This document shows positions 18,376 through 27,430 of a stretch of 64,000 nucleotides of DNA, one piece after another; the first letter of the stretch is position 1, and each line of letters begins with the position of its first letter. Both the position numbers and the translations under genes were made by a program. The stretch lies in NCBI RefSeq assembly GCF_005405305.1, contig NZ_BJDU01000001.1, forward strand, positions 122,791-186,790. The letters are read 5' to 3'. Origin of the DNA: Companilactobacillus formosensis (GTDB lineage Bacteria; Bacillota; Bacilli; Lactobacillales; Lactobacillaceae). Under the pieces are notes generated by a model. It saw only the letters and a list, made by a program, of their open reading frames with translations. It had not been told where the DNA came from and ran no database searches.

Positions 18376-18455
18376 TGTATCCCCCAAATATTCTCAAGTG
18401 AATTCAATTATATAATTTTTTAAATAAAAGTACACAGAAAATTTGAGCCTTTTGT

Positions 18456-18552
18456 TTAGGTTAGTGTAGTATTCCGTCATCCATTCGGCTTTGTGGACAC
18501 TGGAACGTACTGGGAACAACTTTAAGCCAATTCCAGAACCGGGAACAGTCTT
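18456..18552 (+). repeat. Dispersed intergenic repeat, long copy
   Basis: Begins TTAGGTTAGTGTAGTATTCC then GTCATCCATTCGGCTTTGTG then GACACTGGAACGTACTGGGA. The element at 62117-62234 read on the minus strand has the same order: TAGGTTAATATCATATGCCG, then CGGCTTTGTGGATGCTGGAA, then CGTACTGAG. It lies in the 277-base gap upstream of the helicase operon. Right boundary is uncertain. Confidence 0.65.
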
Positions 18553-18652
18553 AAATCTAATCAAAATTTTATGAGTACTTAAATTAGGATAATAAAGACA
18601 AAACAGAACGTATGTTTTACAATGTTAGTTAACAATTACGAGGTGGAAAAGT

Positions 18653-21034
18653 ATGGCGACTAAAATTGGAATTCGACAATTAGTAGAATTCGTCTTGCGC
18701 AGTGGTGATTTAAATGAGACTAAAAATAGTCAAAATACAGCCCTGAATGGTGCACGAATTCATCGTCGTTTGCAAAAAAAACGTATCAAGGATCCAGATT
18801 ATCAAAGCGAAGTTTATTTAAAGACCGAAGTGACGATGAATGATAATGAATACTTGATATCAGGTCGTGCTGACGGTTTAAAAATAACTGATAAAAATGC
18901 GCTGATTGAGGAAATTAAAACTTCAGATCAACCGTTTGAAGAATTAAGCGATAATACCTTGGAATTGTATTGGGGACAGGTCAAAGTCTATGGTTACTTG
19001 ATTTTAAAGGACCATCCAGAATTTGATCATGTGACTTTAAGATTAACGTATTTTCAGGTTAGTACTGAGAAGATTACGACTGATGAGCAAGTTTATAGTC
19101 GTGATGATTTAAATAAATTTTTTGAAGATTTAATTGATGAATATGAATATTGGTTAGTGTTGCGTGCCAATTTACGAAAAGAACGCAATACTTCAATTAA
19201 AAAATTACAGTTTCCTTTTCCACAGTTTCGGACGGGTCAACATGAATTAGCGGCAGCAGTTTATAAGACAATTGTGTATGAGACAAGATTATTCGTTGAA
19301 GCACCGACGGGTACTGGAAAGACGATTTCAACATTATTTCCAGCTATTAAGGCGATGGGCGAGGAGAAAATTCAACGATTATTTTATTTAACGGCTAAAC
19401 AAAGTACTAGAAGAGTTGCTGAAGAGGCTATCGATTTGATGGCTAGTAAAGGCTTGAAACTAAAAAGTATTACGTTGACGGCAAAAGATAAGATTCGTTT
19501 TCCTGAACAAGATGTTCCACCAGAAAAAGATCCTTATATGATTGGCTACTATGACCGCTTAAAGCCTGCTTTGTCAGACTTGTTGACTAATGAAAACAGT
19601 ATTACTCGTGAAGTAATTGAAAAATATGCTAAGAAACATCAGGTCGATCCTTTTGAATTTTCACTGGATGCTTCCTTATTTTGTGATGTAATTATTTGTG
19701 ATTATAATTATTTATTCGATCCATTAGTTTATTTGCAACGTTTCTTTATTGAGAAGGATACTGATAATTTCTTCTTGATTGATGAAGCACATAACTTAGT
19801 CAGTCGTTCTCGGTCAATGTATTCAGCTCAAATCAGTGATCAAAAAATTACTGGTTTGCTAAAAGCGGCTAGAAAAATCAATACACAACCAAGTGCTGAT
19901 TTTCAAAAACAAATAAAAAAGGTTCGGCGAGTATTCAATCAAATGAAGAAGATTTTAAAAGACGATGATTTAACTGAAAAAATCACGTCTGATGTCCCTG
20001 ATAAACTGTTGAATACTTTGAGTAAATTTAATGACTTTATGACTGATTGGATGGCAGACCAACAACCGTCAGATTTTCTCGATAATGCCAAAGATTACTT
20101 TTTCGATAGTTTAACGTTTGTCAAAATTGGAGCGTTATATGACGATACTTACAAGACGAGAATTGTGATTGAAGATAAAAATTTGATTGTCAAACAATTG
20201 TGCCTTGACCCTAGTCACTTCTTAGATAAGTCTTTGGATTTAGGCTTAGGAGCGGTGTTTTTCTCAGCCACATTGTCACCAATGGATTATTATCAGAGTG
20301 TTTTAGGTGGCAAAGAAAATAGCTTGGCATATCAATTGCCGTCTCCGTTTCCTGCACAAAATCAAGCTATTATGGTCACACGTTATATCCAAACGACTTA
20401 TCGTCAACGTCCTTTTAGCCAAGATGATATTGTCGAAAGTTTGCATGCTTTGATTAGCGGTAAAAAAGGTAATTACTTATGCTTTTTTCCTTCGTATGGC
20501 TATTTAAAGCAGATTAAAGAGCTTTTTGAGGAAAAATACCCAGAGATTTTAACAGTTACGCAAACGAGTGCAATGAATAATCTGGCTCGTGATGAATTCT
20601 TGAATAAATTCCATGATAATCCTGATCATACTTTATTGGGATTTTGTGTTCTTGGAGGAATTTTTTCAGAAGGAATTGATTTACGAGGTAATAAATTAAT
20701 AGGCGTGGCTGTTGTCAGTGTTGGGTTACCTGGACTCAGTGCAGAGAATAACTTAATACGTGATTATTATGATCAAGAAAATGGACGTGGCTTTGAATAT
20801 GCCTATCAGATGCCAGGAATGAACAACGTCTTGCAAGCTGCAGGAAGATTAATTCGCAGTAGTCACGATAAGGGGATTATTTTGTTGTTGGATCAACGCT
20901 TTGCAAGTTTTCGTTATACACAGCTTTTTCCTAATCATTGGCAAAATCGACAAAATTTAAATTCACTAGAACAATTACGGCAAGCTGTGGATAAGTTTTG
21001 GAAGGGAGTTTCGAATGAAGACCAAGTTAACTAA
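18653..21034 (+). CDS. XPD/DinG-like helicase with N-terminal PD-(D/E)XK domain, iron-sulphur cysteines lost
   Basis: 793 residues. Residues 1-130 form a Cas4/RecB-like nuclease fold with Asp74 (SGRADG) and Glu87-x-Lys89 (EEIKTS). The superfamily-2 helicase follows: Walker A APTGTGKT at 217-224, DEAH at 377-380, and a C-terminal helicase domain with a GRLIRS arginine finger near residue 740. In relatives I remember, four Cys between motifs Ia and II hold a 4Fe-4S cluster. Here those places read KIRF (Arg282), VPPE (Pro289), DPYM (Asp293) and VDPFEF (Asp332). Expected role: 5'-3' DNA unwinding in repair. The next gene overlaps it by 20 bases. Confidence 0.85.
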   Translation: MATKIGIRQLVEFVLRSGDLNETKNSQNTALNGARIHRRLQKKRIKDPDYQSEVYLKTEVTMNDNEYLISGRADGLKITDKNALIEEIKTSDQPFEELSDNTLELYWGQVKVYGYLILKDHPEFDHVTLRLTYFQVSTEKITTDEQVYSRDDLNKFFEDLIDEYEYWLVLRANLRKERNTSIKKLQFPFPQFRTGQHELAAAVYKTIVYETRLFVEAPTGTGKTISTLFPAIKAMGEEKIQRLFYLTAKQSTRRVAEEAIDLMASKGLKLKSITLTAKDKIRFPEQDVPPEKDPYMIGYYDRLKPALSDLLTNENSITREVIEKYAKKHQVDPFEFSLDASLFCDVIICDYNYLFDPLVYLQRFFIEKDTDNFFLIDEAHNLVSRSRSMYSAQISDQKITGLLKAARKINTQPSADFQKQIKKVRRVFNQMKKILKDDDLTEKITSDVPDKLLNTLSKFNDFMTDWMADQQPSDFLDNAKDYFFDSLTFVKIGALYDDTYKTRIVIEDKNLIVKQLCLDPSHFLDKSLDLGLGAVFFSATLSPMDYYQSVLGGKENSLAYQLPSPFPAQNQAIMVTRYIQTTYRQRPFSQDDIVESLHALISGKKGNYLCFFPSYGYLKQIKELFEEKYPEILTVTQTSAMNNLARDEFLNKFHDNPDHTLLGFCVLGGIFSEGIDLRGNKLIGVAVVSVGLPGLSAENNLIRDYYDQENGRGFEYAYQMPGMNNVLQAAGRLIRSSHDKGIILLLDQRFASFRYTQLFPNHWQNRQNLNSLEQLRQAVDKFWKGVSNEDQVN

Positions 21035-21731
21035 GAATTTGGAAAGTACGTTATATCAATATTGCTTAGAACAAGGTTCTTACGTGGTTGAAGAAGTATC
21101 GATGCCAGACAAAAAAGGAATTGTCGATACTTTGAGTTATCAACAATTGACTGATGGCCAAATTGAATGGCGTTGTTATGAATTGAAAGTTACGAAAGCA
21201 GATTTTCATTCCAAGGCTAAATTGTCTTTTATCGGCAACTATAATTATTTTGTTCTTCCACAAAAATTATTTGAAGAAGTCCAAGATGAGATTCCAACGC
21301 ATATTGGTGTTTTGATTTATCGGGCTTTTGACAAGAAAGCGATTGAGAATTCACCACAAACTTTACGAGCACCAGGATTTTTAACGGTAGCTAAAAAGGC
21401 TCAATATCAAGATTTGCAAGTGGATGAGACTAAATTAACTGGTCACTTTGTTGCTTCTTTATTTAGAGAAGTGGATAAGGCAAAAAAAGTCGAAAAGGGT
21501 CTGCAATTGTATTCTGATGATAAATTATTCAAAGAATTAAAAAAACGTTCCAAAGCTGGTTATGATGTCTACACTCCAGATCACAACCTCTATGACCGTT
21601 TTGTTGATGATTTGAAAGATGAAGCCATTGATTCGCTTCAAGAGGAATTGGATGCCCGTAATGAGCAATACCAAGCCTTGAAATTGGAGTTACAACAATT
21701 GCATCAGCCAAATTTGGAGGATAAATTATGA
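21015..21731 (+). CDS. Candidate PD-(D/E)XK-type nuclease, helicase partner
   Basis: 238 residues. GIVDTLSY (Asp38) followed by CYELKVTKADF (Glu56-x-Lys58) gives the Asp...Glu-x-Lys spacing of PD-(D/E)XK nucleases in an alpha-beta N-terminal half, as in MmcB-like repair proteins. The C-terminal third (about 185-238) is a Glu/Gln/Leu coiled coil that could mediate partner binding. The ATG lies inside the helicase gene with GAAGGGAG before it. Translational coupling on both sides suggests a complex of helicase, this protein and the Sce7725 protein. Assignment rests on a short motif, so it is tentative. Confidence 0.55.
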   Translation: MKTKLTKNLESTLYQYCLEQGSYVVEEVSMPDKKGIVDTLSYQQLTDGQIEWRCYELKVTKADFHSKAKLSFIGNYNYFVLPQKLFEEVQDEIPTHIGVLIYRAFDKKAIENSPQTLRAPGFLTVAKKAQYQDLQVDETKLTGHFVASLFREVDKAKKVEKGLQLYSDDKLFKELKKRSKAGYDVYTPDHNLYDRFVDDLKDEAIDSLQEELDARNEQYQALKLELQQLHQPNLEDKL

Positions 21732-22648
21732 TTTATTATCCTTATTTACGAGGTAGAATGTACGATTTACTGGCATTGAAGGAATTAGTTGAGAAAAAAC
21801 TTTTGAGCAAAAATATCGTTCCAATAATCGAACCAGTTAGAGATTCCAAAGAGCTGCTGCGGACCGTTCAAACGCTGATAAAATTTCAACAGCCATTTAG
21901 CGTTATAGCGAATCCCCAAGTTAGTGTTTATGGCTTGAATGATACAAAATTATTTCCCTTACCAGATTTATCAAAGCTGGACTTCTTTTATCCAAGTGCC
22001 ATTTTAGCGGCTGACTTTAGTAGTGAATTTGTTCAGACTAAGGGCTCACAAAAGTCTCTGCTGATTGCTAAAGATTATGAATTATTAAAGGCTTATCAGA
22101 AGACACGTGTTTTACAAGCTGTGGATAAAGTTTTGATTCCTGATGTTGCTCGTATGCAACAACTCGTTTCTAATAAGTCAGTCAAACTGATCGATCCGTT
22201 AACTTTCGTTAAACATGTCGAAGATTATCAATTACTGGAAGATGAATTTTTTGAACCGGCAGATTGGTATTATCAAGTGGACGATTTTACGGGATTTGGC
22301 GACTATTCTATGGTTGGACACGTTTATTTTGATAAAGGAATGCCATCACGAGCAATTGCTTTACACGTAATCTATGTGACTAAGACAGGTGAACTGCGAA
22401 TTCACCATTTTGTCTCTGATAGTAATGAGAAAATGAGTGGTCAAAAAGAAAAATTTTTTGAAGCGTTGACCAAGATGATAGCTTGGTGTCAAAAGAATAT
22501 CTCAGGTCTAAATCAGACTCCAGCGTTGGAAGAGCTATTGAATTATGCACAGCAAGACAAGTTTCCTGGTTTAGGAGTAGTCAAAAAATTGTCGTTGATG
22601 CACCATTTTGAATTGATGAGTAGATTATTAGAATTGAAAAAAAAATAA
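21728..22648 (+). CDS. Sce7725 family protein
   Basis: 306 residues starting MIYYPYLRGRMYDLLALKEL, with VPIIEPVRDS soon after. These are the hallmarks of the Sce7725 family, found in scattered bacteria often beside a partner called Sce7726, a small nuclease-like protein. Molecular role is not known. The start overlaps the previous stop (ATGA), so the three genes form one translationally coupled operon. The upstream gene may play the Sce7726 part, but its sequence does not obviously match that family. Repair or defence use is inference. Confidence 0.7.
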   Translation: MIYYPYLRGRMYDLLALKELVEKKLLSKNIVPIIEPVRDSKELLRTVQTLIKFQQPFSVIANPQVSVYGLNDTKLFPLPDLSKLDFFYPSAILAADFSSEFVQTKGSQKSLLIAKDYELLKAYQKTRVLQAVDKVLIPDVARMQQLVSNKSVKLIDPLTFVKHVEDYQLLEDEFFEPADWYYQVDDFTGFGDYSMVGHVYFDKGMPSRAIALHVIYVTKTGELRIHHFVSDSNEKMSGQKEKFFEALTKMIAWCQKNISGLNQTPALEELLNYAQQDKFPGLGVVKKLSLMHHFELMSRLLELKKK

Positions 22649-22649
22649 A

Positions 22650-22703
22650 GGACATCATTAGAATCGCATGCAATGGCATGTATTCTGATGATGCCCTATT
22701 TTT
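22650..22703. terminator. Bidirectional terminator after the helicase operon
   Basis: Roughly 20-bp stem: CATCATTAGAAT with ATTCTGATGATG, inner GCATG/CATGC-type arms; shared with the convergent dehydrogenase gene. Confidence 0.8.
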
Positions 22704-23564
22704 CTACCACAATTTAATTAAAGCTTGTGTTCCATCATTACCGAGACCTTTTTCATCGACTAAGGTTTCGTAAAGTTTCTTGGCTTGTTTAGTAGCAGGC
22801 AAGTCCAAATTCATTTTTTCACTTTCATCAAGCGCAATCCGAAGATCTTTTAGGAAATGCTTAGAATAAAAGCCTGGTTTGAAATCTCCTTTGAGAATTC
22901 TAGGACCGTAATTTTCTAGACTCCAGTTGTCTCCGCCGCCACCTTCGACAGTTTCAAGAACTGCTTGTAGATCTAATCCGGCAGCCTTGGCGTAAACAAA
23001 CATTTCTGTTAAGCCAGTCATTGTTCCGGCAATCATGATTTGATTAGCCATCTTGGCGTGTTGACCAGCTCCGTATGAGCCGAAATAGTGGGAAGTTTTA
23101 CCGATGATCTCAAAAATTGGCTTGAGAGTTTCGAAAGCTTTTTTATTGCCACCGACCATGATAGTTAGTTTGCCATCACGAGCACCAACGTCACCACCTG
23201 AAACGGGGGCATCGATTGATTCAACACCGATTTCTTCAGCTTTTTGACCAATTTTTTTTGCTAAAGTAGGTGTACTAGTTGTCATATCAACAATAATCTT
23301 GCCAGCGCTTAATCCGGCAAAAATACCATTATCTTTAAAATAAACATCTTCAACATCTTGTGGGAAACCGACCATAGTAAAAATAATGTCGGCATTTTGT
23401 GCAACGGTCTTAGGGTCAGAGAACCATTTAGCACCTTCATTAATCAGAGGTTCAGCCTTTGATTTTGTTCTAGTATAAATATCGACATCATAGTTAGCTT
23501 TCAAGAGATTATTGATAATGCCACTACCCATAACGCCAGTACCAATGAAACCAATTTTTTGCAT
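22704..23564 (-). CDS. Beta-hydroxyacid dehydrogenase (GarR/HIBADH family)
   Basis: 286 residues from the ATG at 23564, which follows GGAGGAAATAAT. GFIGTGVMGSGI is the dinucleotide-binding loop, DAPVSGGDVGARDGKLTIMVGG is the substrate block, and GAGQHAKMANQ holds the catalytic Lys. The family reduces or oxidises short beta-hydroxyacids such as tartronate semialdehyde, 3-hydroxyisobutyrate or succinic semialdehyde. The acid used cannot be told from sequence, and no matching pathway genes adjoin it. Confidence 0.85.
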   Translation of the reverse strand: MQKIGFIGTGVMGSGIINNLLKANYDVDIYTRTKSKAEPLINEGAKWFSDPKTVAQNADIIFTMVGFPQDVEDVYFKDNGIFAGLSAGKIIVDMTTSTPTLAKKIGQKAEEIGVESIDAPVSGGDVGARDGKLTIMVGGNKKAFETLKPIFEIIGKTSHYFGSYGAGQHAKMANQIMIAGTMTGLTEMFVYAKAAGLDLQAVLETVEGGGGDNWSLENYGPRILKGDFKPGFYSKHFLKDLRIALDESEKMNLDLPATKQAKKLYETLVDEKGLGNDGTQALIKLW

Positions 23565-23701
23565 ATTATTTCCTCCAATCATCAAGTTAATTATATTATA
23601 CGAAAAATCTTCTAGTTAATGATATGATTGCCCTATTTATTAACCATGTTTGTTTGCTATAATTCAGTTGATATCTCATCAAAAAGTGTTTTTTTCGTTA
23701 A

Positions 23702-23745
23702 TTAGGTTAGTGTTAAATTATCGTTACTCCTGACTAGATAACGTC
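23702..23745 (+). repeat. Dispersed intergenic repeat, internally deleted copy
   Basis: TTAGGTTAGTGTTAAATT at one side and CTGACTAGATAACGTC at the other: the head and tail motifs of the family with the central palindrome missing. Confidence 0.5.
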
Positions 23746-23788
23746 TTCTATTATTTATTCCAAATAATTAATAAATTAAAAAATAAAA

Positions 23789-23845
23789 TCGCTATGGAGG
23801 ACGGCATGCTACACTGACTGAATTTTAGAACTAACTAAAGAATAG
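23789..23845 (-). repeat. Dispersed intergenic repeat, head part
   Basis: On the minus strand: CAGTCAGTGTAGCATGCCGT then CCTCCATAGC, matching the copy at 51883 (GCCGTCCTCCATAGCG). It lies 16 bases before the yitT-type gene, so it may form part of that gene's leader. Confidence 0.6.
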
Positions 23846-23861
23846 ATAGGAGGGGTATTTC

Positions 23862-24713
23862 GTGAAATTTATTAAGGACTACTATAAAAGTATTTTGGCA
23901 GCTTTGTTTTATGGAATAACCTCGGCTCTGGGTATTCAATTACTCTTGCAGCCGGCAAAGCTTTATACCAGTGGTGTTACTGGTGCATCACAGTTAATTG
24001 TGAACTTGTTGAATGAGTTTGCACATATGAGTACGCCCGTTTATCTATGGTATGTCTTGTTGAACTTACCATTGATTGTTTTGGCTTGGTTGAAGTTAGG
24101 AAAGAAATTTACGATACTTTCGATTATTTCAGTTGCTTCAGCTTCGATATTTATTTTATTCATACCGTTATACCCAATTACTAAAGATCCGCTACTTTCA
24201 GCCGTCTTTGGGGGAATCCTATCAGGAGCCGGAATTGGTCTCTGTTTCCGTTATGGCTTTTCAACTGGTGGTACAGATATCATCGCTTTGATTGTGCAGA
24301 GAAGTACCGGAAGTTCAGTTGGTCAGGTCAGCTTTGCCATTAATGCTGTTATTATAACGATTGCAGGCTTTGCTTTCGGTTGGGAACTAGCTTTGTATAC
24401 GATTATTTCTATCTACATTACTAATATGGTGATAGATAAAATGTATATTCAACAACAGAAAATTACTGTTACAGTGTATAGCCATCGAGTTGATGATATC
24501 TCAAAAGAATTACTCAAATCGCTTAATCGTGGTTTAACACTTGATTACCATTTGCGTGGTGCATATTCTGGTGAAGAAATTGGTTCAATTACGATGGTTT
24601 TGACTAAGTACCAATTGTTCTTTGCTAAAAAAATCATTTTAAAGGAAGATCCACAAGCATTTATCAATATCCAACCAACAATGTCCATTGCGGGTAAATT
24701 TAACGATAATTAA
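23862..24713 (+). CDS. YitT family membrane protein (DUF161 plus DUF2179)
   Basis: 283 residues, GTG start behind AGGAGGGG. Five to six membrane helices form the YitT domain, with the typical block GFSTGGTDIIALIVQR at about 144-160. A cytoplasmic DUF2179 domain of about 80 residues (from ITVTVYSHRVDDISKELL) ends the protein. Function of the family is not settled; some members are linked to transport or to stress. No operon partner is evident, as the next gene starts about 90 bases on. Confidence 0.85.
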   Translation: MKFIKDYYKSILAALFYGITSALGIQLLLQPAKLYTSGVTGASQLIVNLLNEFAHMSTPVYLWYVLLNLPLIVLAWLKLGKKFTILSIISVASASIFILFIPLYPITKDPLLSAVFGGILSGAGIGLCFRYGFSTGGTDIIALIVQRSTGSSVGQVSFAINAVIITIAGFAFGWELALYTIISIYITNMVIDKMYIQQQKITVTVYSHRVDDISKELLKSLNRGLTLDYHLRGAYSGEEIGSITMVLTKYQLFFAKKIILKEDPQAFINIQPTMSIAGKFNDN

Positions 24714-24800
24714 TTAAAAAACTCTATAAAAATATTTATTAATTGGGTCTGGAAATCGTTTACAATATAGATTAGTGTGAAGTATGAAGGAGATTTTAAT

Positions 24801-25382
24801 ATGAAAACTGTTATTTATACTCATCCATACGCAGGGAGTTTTAATCATGAAATCTTGAATCGATTGACTAATTCATTTTCAAAAAATGATGAAGAATTTG
24901 AAATAATTGATCCTTACGGTGATCATTTTGATCCAGTACTCTCGGAAGAAGATTTAAAGGTTTATAGCCAAGGTAAGACTAGTGATGAATTAGTCAAAAG
25001 ATACCAGCGCAAAATAGCGGCGTCGGATGAATTAGTATTTATCTTTCCAATCTGGTGGCATAACTTACCAGCCATGTTAAAGGGCTTTTTAGATAAGACA
25101 ATGTTGAATGGCTTTGCATATAACGAAGACAACGGCTGGAAAGGCTTGTTGACTAATATTAAAAAAACTACCGTTATAACGACGTCAACGGTAACTAAAG
25201 AGTACTTAGAAAATAATTGTGGCAATCCAATTCAAGATGTTTTTATTGCACGAACATTGAATGATTTAGGAATTGATCCAAAAACTGTCAATTGGATTCA
25301 CTTTGGTCAAGTTAATACCACTACTGATCAAAATCGGGAAAAATTCTTAGATGATTTGCCTGATTTATATGCTAATAAGTAA
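24801..25382 (+). CDS. NAD(P)H-dependent oxidoreductase, flavodoxin-like fold
   Basis: 193 residues from the ATG at 24801, chosen for the GAAGGAG nine bases upstream; an earlier in-frame ATG at 24777 lacks one. YTHPYAGSFNHEILNRL is the phosphate-binding segment, FPIWWHNLPAMLKGFLDKTM is the typical NQO/MdaB flavin loop, and a quinone-reductase-like core follows. Such FMN or FAD enzymes make two-electron reductions of quinones or similar compounds. Substrate unknown. It is ended by a perfect 12-bp hairpin. Confidence 0.85.
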   Translation: MKTVIYTHPYAGSFNHEILNRLTNSFSKNDEEFEIIDPYGDHFDPVLSEEDLKVYSQGKTSDELVKRYQRKIAASDELVFIFPIWWHNLPAMLKGFLDKTMLNGFAYNEDNGWKGLLTNIKKTTVITTSTVTKEYLENNCGNPIQDVFIARTLNDLGIDPKTVNWIHFGQVNTTTDQNREKFLDDLPDLYANK

Positions 25383-25385
25383 AAA

Positions 25386-25422
25386 TAACGCCGATTAGAC
25401 TTTTTTAGTTTAATCGGCGTTA
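25386..25422. terminator. Hairpin after the oxidoreductase gene
   Basis: TAACGCCGATTA/TAATCGGCGTTA perfect 12-bp stem, 13-base loop. It has no T tract, so termination strength is uncertain. Confidence 0.55.
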
Positions 25423-25462
25423 TAATATCTTTTAATAATATTGTAATTATGAGGGCGTTTTA

Positions 25463-27349
25463 ATGCATAGAAAGAGAAGGAATAATTTAGGCTGGCTACA
25501 GTTAGTTTTCATGATATTAGCAGCCTTTGTGATTGGTTTTTGCTTAAATTGGGCACAAACCGGCGATTTGATTTTTACTAAACAAATAGTTTTTGGCACA
25601 AATTGGAATACTTATTTGCTTACCACAGCAATAATTTTCATTATTTATTTAGGTTTATACGGTTTATTTAATCGTTTCTTTTATTCTTCTGCGGTATTTT
25701 TTGTTTTCTTTTTAATTTATGCGGTTGCTGACAGGATGAAAGTAATTTACCGTTCTGAGCCAATTTTACCGAGTGATTTGTTGTTGTTAAAGAATACAAA
25801 GTCATTATTATCAATGCTAACTCCTAAGCTTATTGGAGTCGTAGTAGTGGCATTGATTATCGTTATAACGGTCTTTGTTTTCCTAGAATTGCGTGTCGGT
25901 AAAAAAATGTTACGTTTCAGACCAATTACAAGATTGATTTTTGTTGGATTAGCAGTCTTTAGTATCGGTATTTTTTATACTGCCAATGACAATAGTTCAT
26001 TAACGTATCGTTTGCTAGCAGCCTCTGGATATACTAATTTGGATTCTAATATTAATAAATCGGCCAATACTAACGGTCCCATGCTGACATTTCTTGGTAA
26101 TATGTACGTCAATATCATGGAAAAACCACAAGACTACAGTCAGCAGACAATGGCAAAAATAGTTAAGAAGTATCAAAAACAGGCCGATGAAATAAATAAA
26201 AATCGTGATAATGATGATCTTTCTGATCAAACCTTAATTTTTGTTCTTAGTGAGAGTTTTTCAGATCCAACTAGGGTCCCTAATCTCAAAATGAACCAAG
26301 ATCCAATGCCTAATATACGTAATATCGAAAATTCAACGACTTCAGGATTGATGATGAGTTCTGGCTATGGTGGGGGAACTGCCAATATGGAGTACATGAC
26401 TTTAACTGGGTTAGCTTTGAATCAATTCTCTAATTCATTGCAATCTCCATATACGCAAGTAGTTAATAAACAAGAAAATCCTATCAATATCGCCAACAGT
26501 TTTGAAACTGCCAGTGCTATTCATCCTTATCACGGTAATTTTTATAATCGTAATACTGTGTATAAGAGTTTTGGTTTCCAAAGTTTCCGTAATATTGATA
26601 CAACAGGTGATTCAGCCTTGAAATATACGACAACTTTACCAGGAATGGAATATATCAGTGATGAGTCTGCTTATGATAATGCTCTATGGCAAGTCAATCA
26701 TATTAATGGTGGCCAGTTTATTAACTTAGTAACGATGCAAAATCACATGCCTTATACGAATAATTATACTGACAATCAATTTACTAATACGGGGTCGGCC
26801 ATTTCTGATAAAAATCGTGATCAGGTAAATAATTATGCTAAAGGGTTGAGCTACACAGACAGCGCTACGAAAGAATTCTTGGATAGAATAGATAAAATTG
26901 ATAAACCAATCACAATCGTATGGTATGGCGATCATTTACCAGGAATTTACGATGGGAACGATATGTACAAAAATAATGTGGCTCAACATCAAACAGATTA
27001 CTTTATCTACAGTAATAAATATGCTCGTGATCACAATCAAGGCACGACCAAAATAGATAATGCTACTAAAGTTACGGATCCCAATGGTTTTATTCCTTTA
27101 GCCTTGGAACAAATGAATCAAAAAGTAACGCCTTACTATGCTCTATTAACTGAAGTGCAAAAGAAGTTGCCTGCAATGGCCAGAAATATTGATGAATCTA
27201 GTAGCAATTTATACGTTAATGAAGACAGTAAACAAGTGAAGGAATCGGATTTAACGCATGAACAAAAAGAATTACTTCAAGATTATCGTTTAGTTCAGTA
27301 TGATCTCACTGCTGGTAAAGGTTATACGCAAAAAACTATCAATAAATAG
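25463..27349 (+). CDS. LtaS-family polyglycerolphosphate-type transferase, first of a tandem pair
   Basis: 628 residues. Five N-terminal membrane helices (to about residue 175) are followed by an extracellular sulfatase-fold domain. The LtaS catalytic set is present: Glu264 (LSESFSDP), nucleophile Thr306 (GGGTANMEYM), and Asp490-His491 (WYGDHLPG). LtaS enzymes take glycerol phosphate from phosphatidylglycerol to build lipoteichoic acid, and the reaction needs manganese. Paralogues may instead prime the chain or modify other glycans. A near twin follows immediately. No dlt or ltaA-type gene is in the window. Confidence 0.85.
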   Translation: MHRKRRNNLGWLQLVFMILAAFVIGFCLNWAQTGDLIFTKQIVFGTNWNTYLLTTAIIFIIYLGLYGLFNRFFYSSAVFFVFFLIYAVADRMKVIYRSEPILPSDLLLLKNTKSLLSMLTPKLIGVVVVALIIVITVFVFLELRVGKKMLRFRPITRLIFVGLAVFSIGIFYTANDNSSLTYRLLAASGYTNLDSNINKSANTNGPMLTFLGNMYVNIMEKPQDYSQQTMAKIVKKYQKQADEINKNRDNDDLSDQTLIFVLSESFSDPTRVPNLKMNQDPMPNIRNIENSTTSGLMMSSGYGGGTANMEYMTLTGLALNQFSNSLQSPYTQVVNKQENPINIANSFETASAIHPYHGNFYNRNTVYKSFGFQSFRNIDTTGDSALKYTTTLPGMEYISDESAYDNALWQVNHINGGQFINLVTMQNHMPYTNNYTDNQFTNTGSAISDKNRDQVNNYAKGLSYTDSATKEFLDRIDKIDKPITIVWYGDHLPGIYDGNDMYKNNVAQHQTDYFIYSNKYARDHNQGTTKIDNATKVTDPNGFIPLALEQMNQKVTPYYALLTEVQKKLPAMARNIDESSSNLYVNEDSKQVKESDLTHEQKELLQDYRLVQYDLTAGKGYTQKTINK

Positions 27350-27381
27350 GGACGAATTGAGAAATCGATTCGTTTTTTTTG
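27350..27381 (+). terminator. Terminator between the two LtaS-family genes
   Basis: ACGAAT/ATTCGT stem with T8. It suggests the twins have separate transcripts or read-through. Confidence 0.7.
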
Positions 27382-27430
27382 TTGATTTAAATTAATATAT
27401 TCATATACATCAAATAGAGGGTATGGGGAT

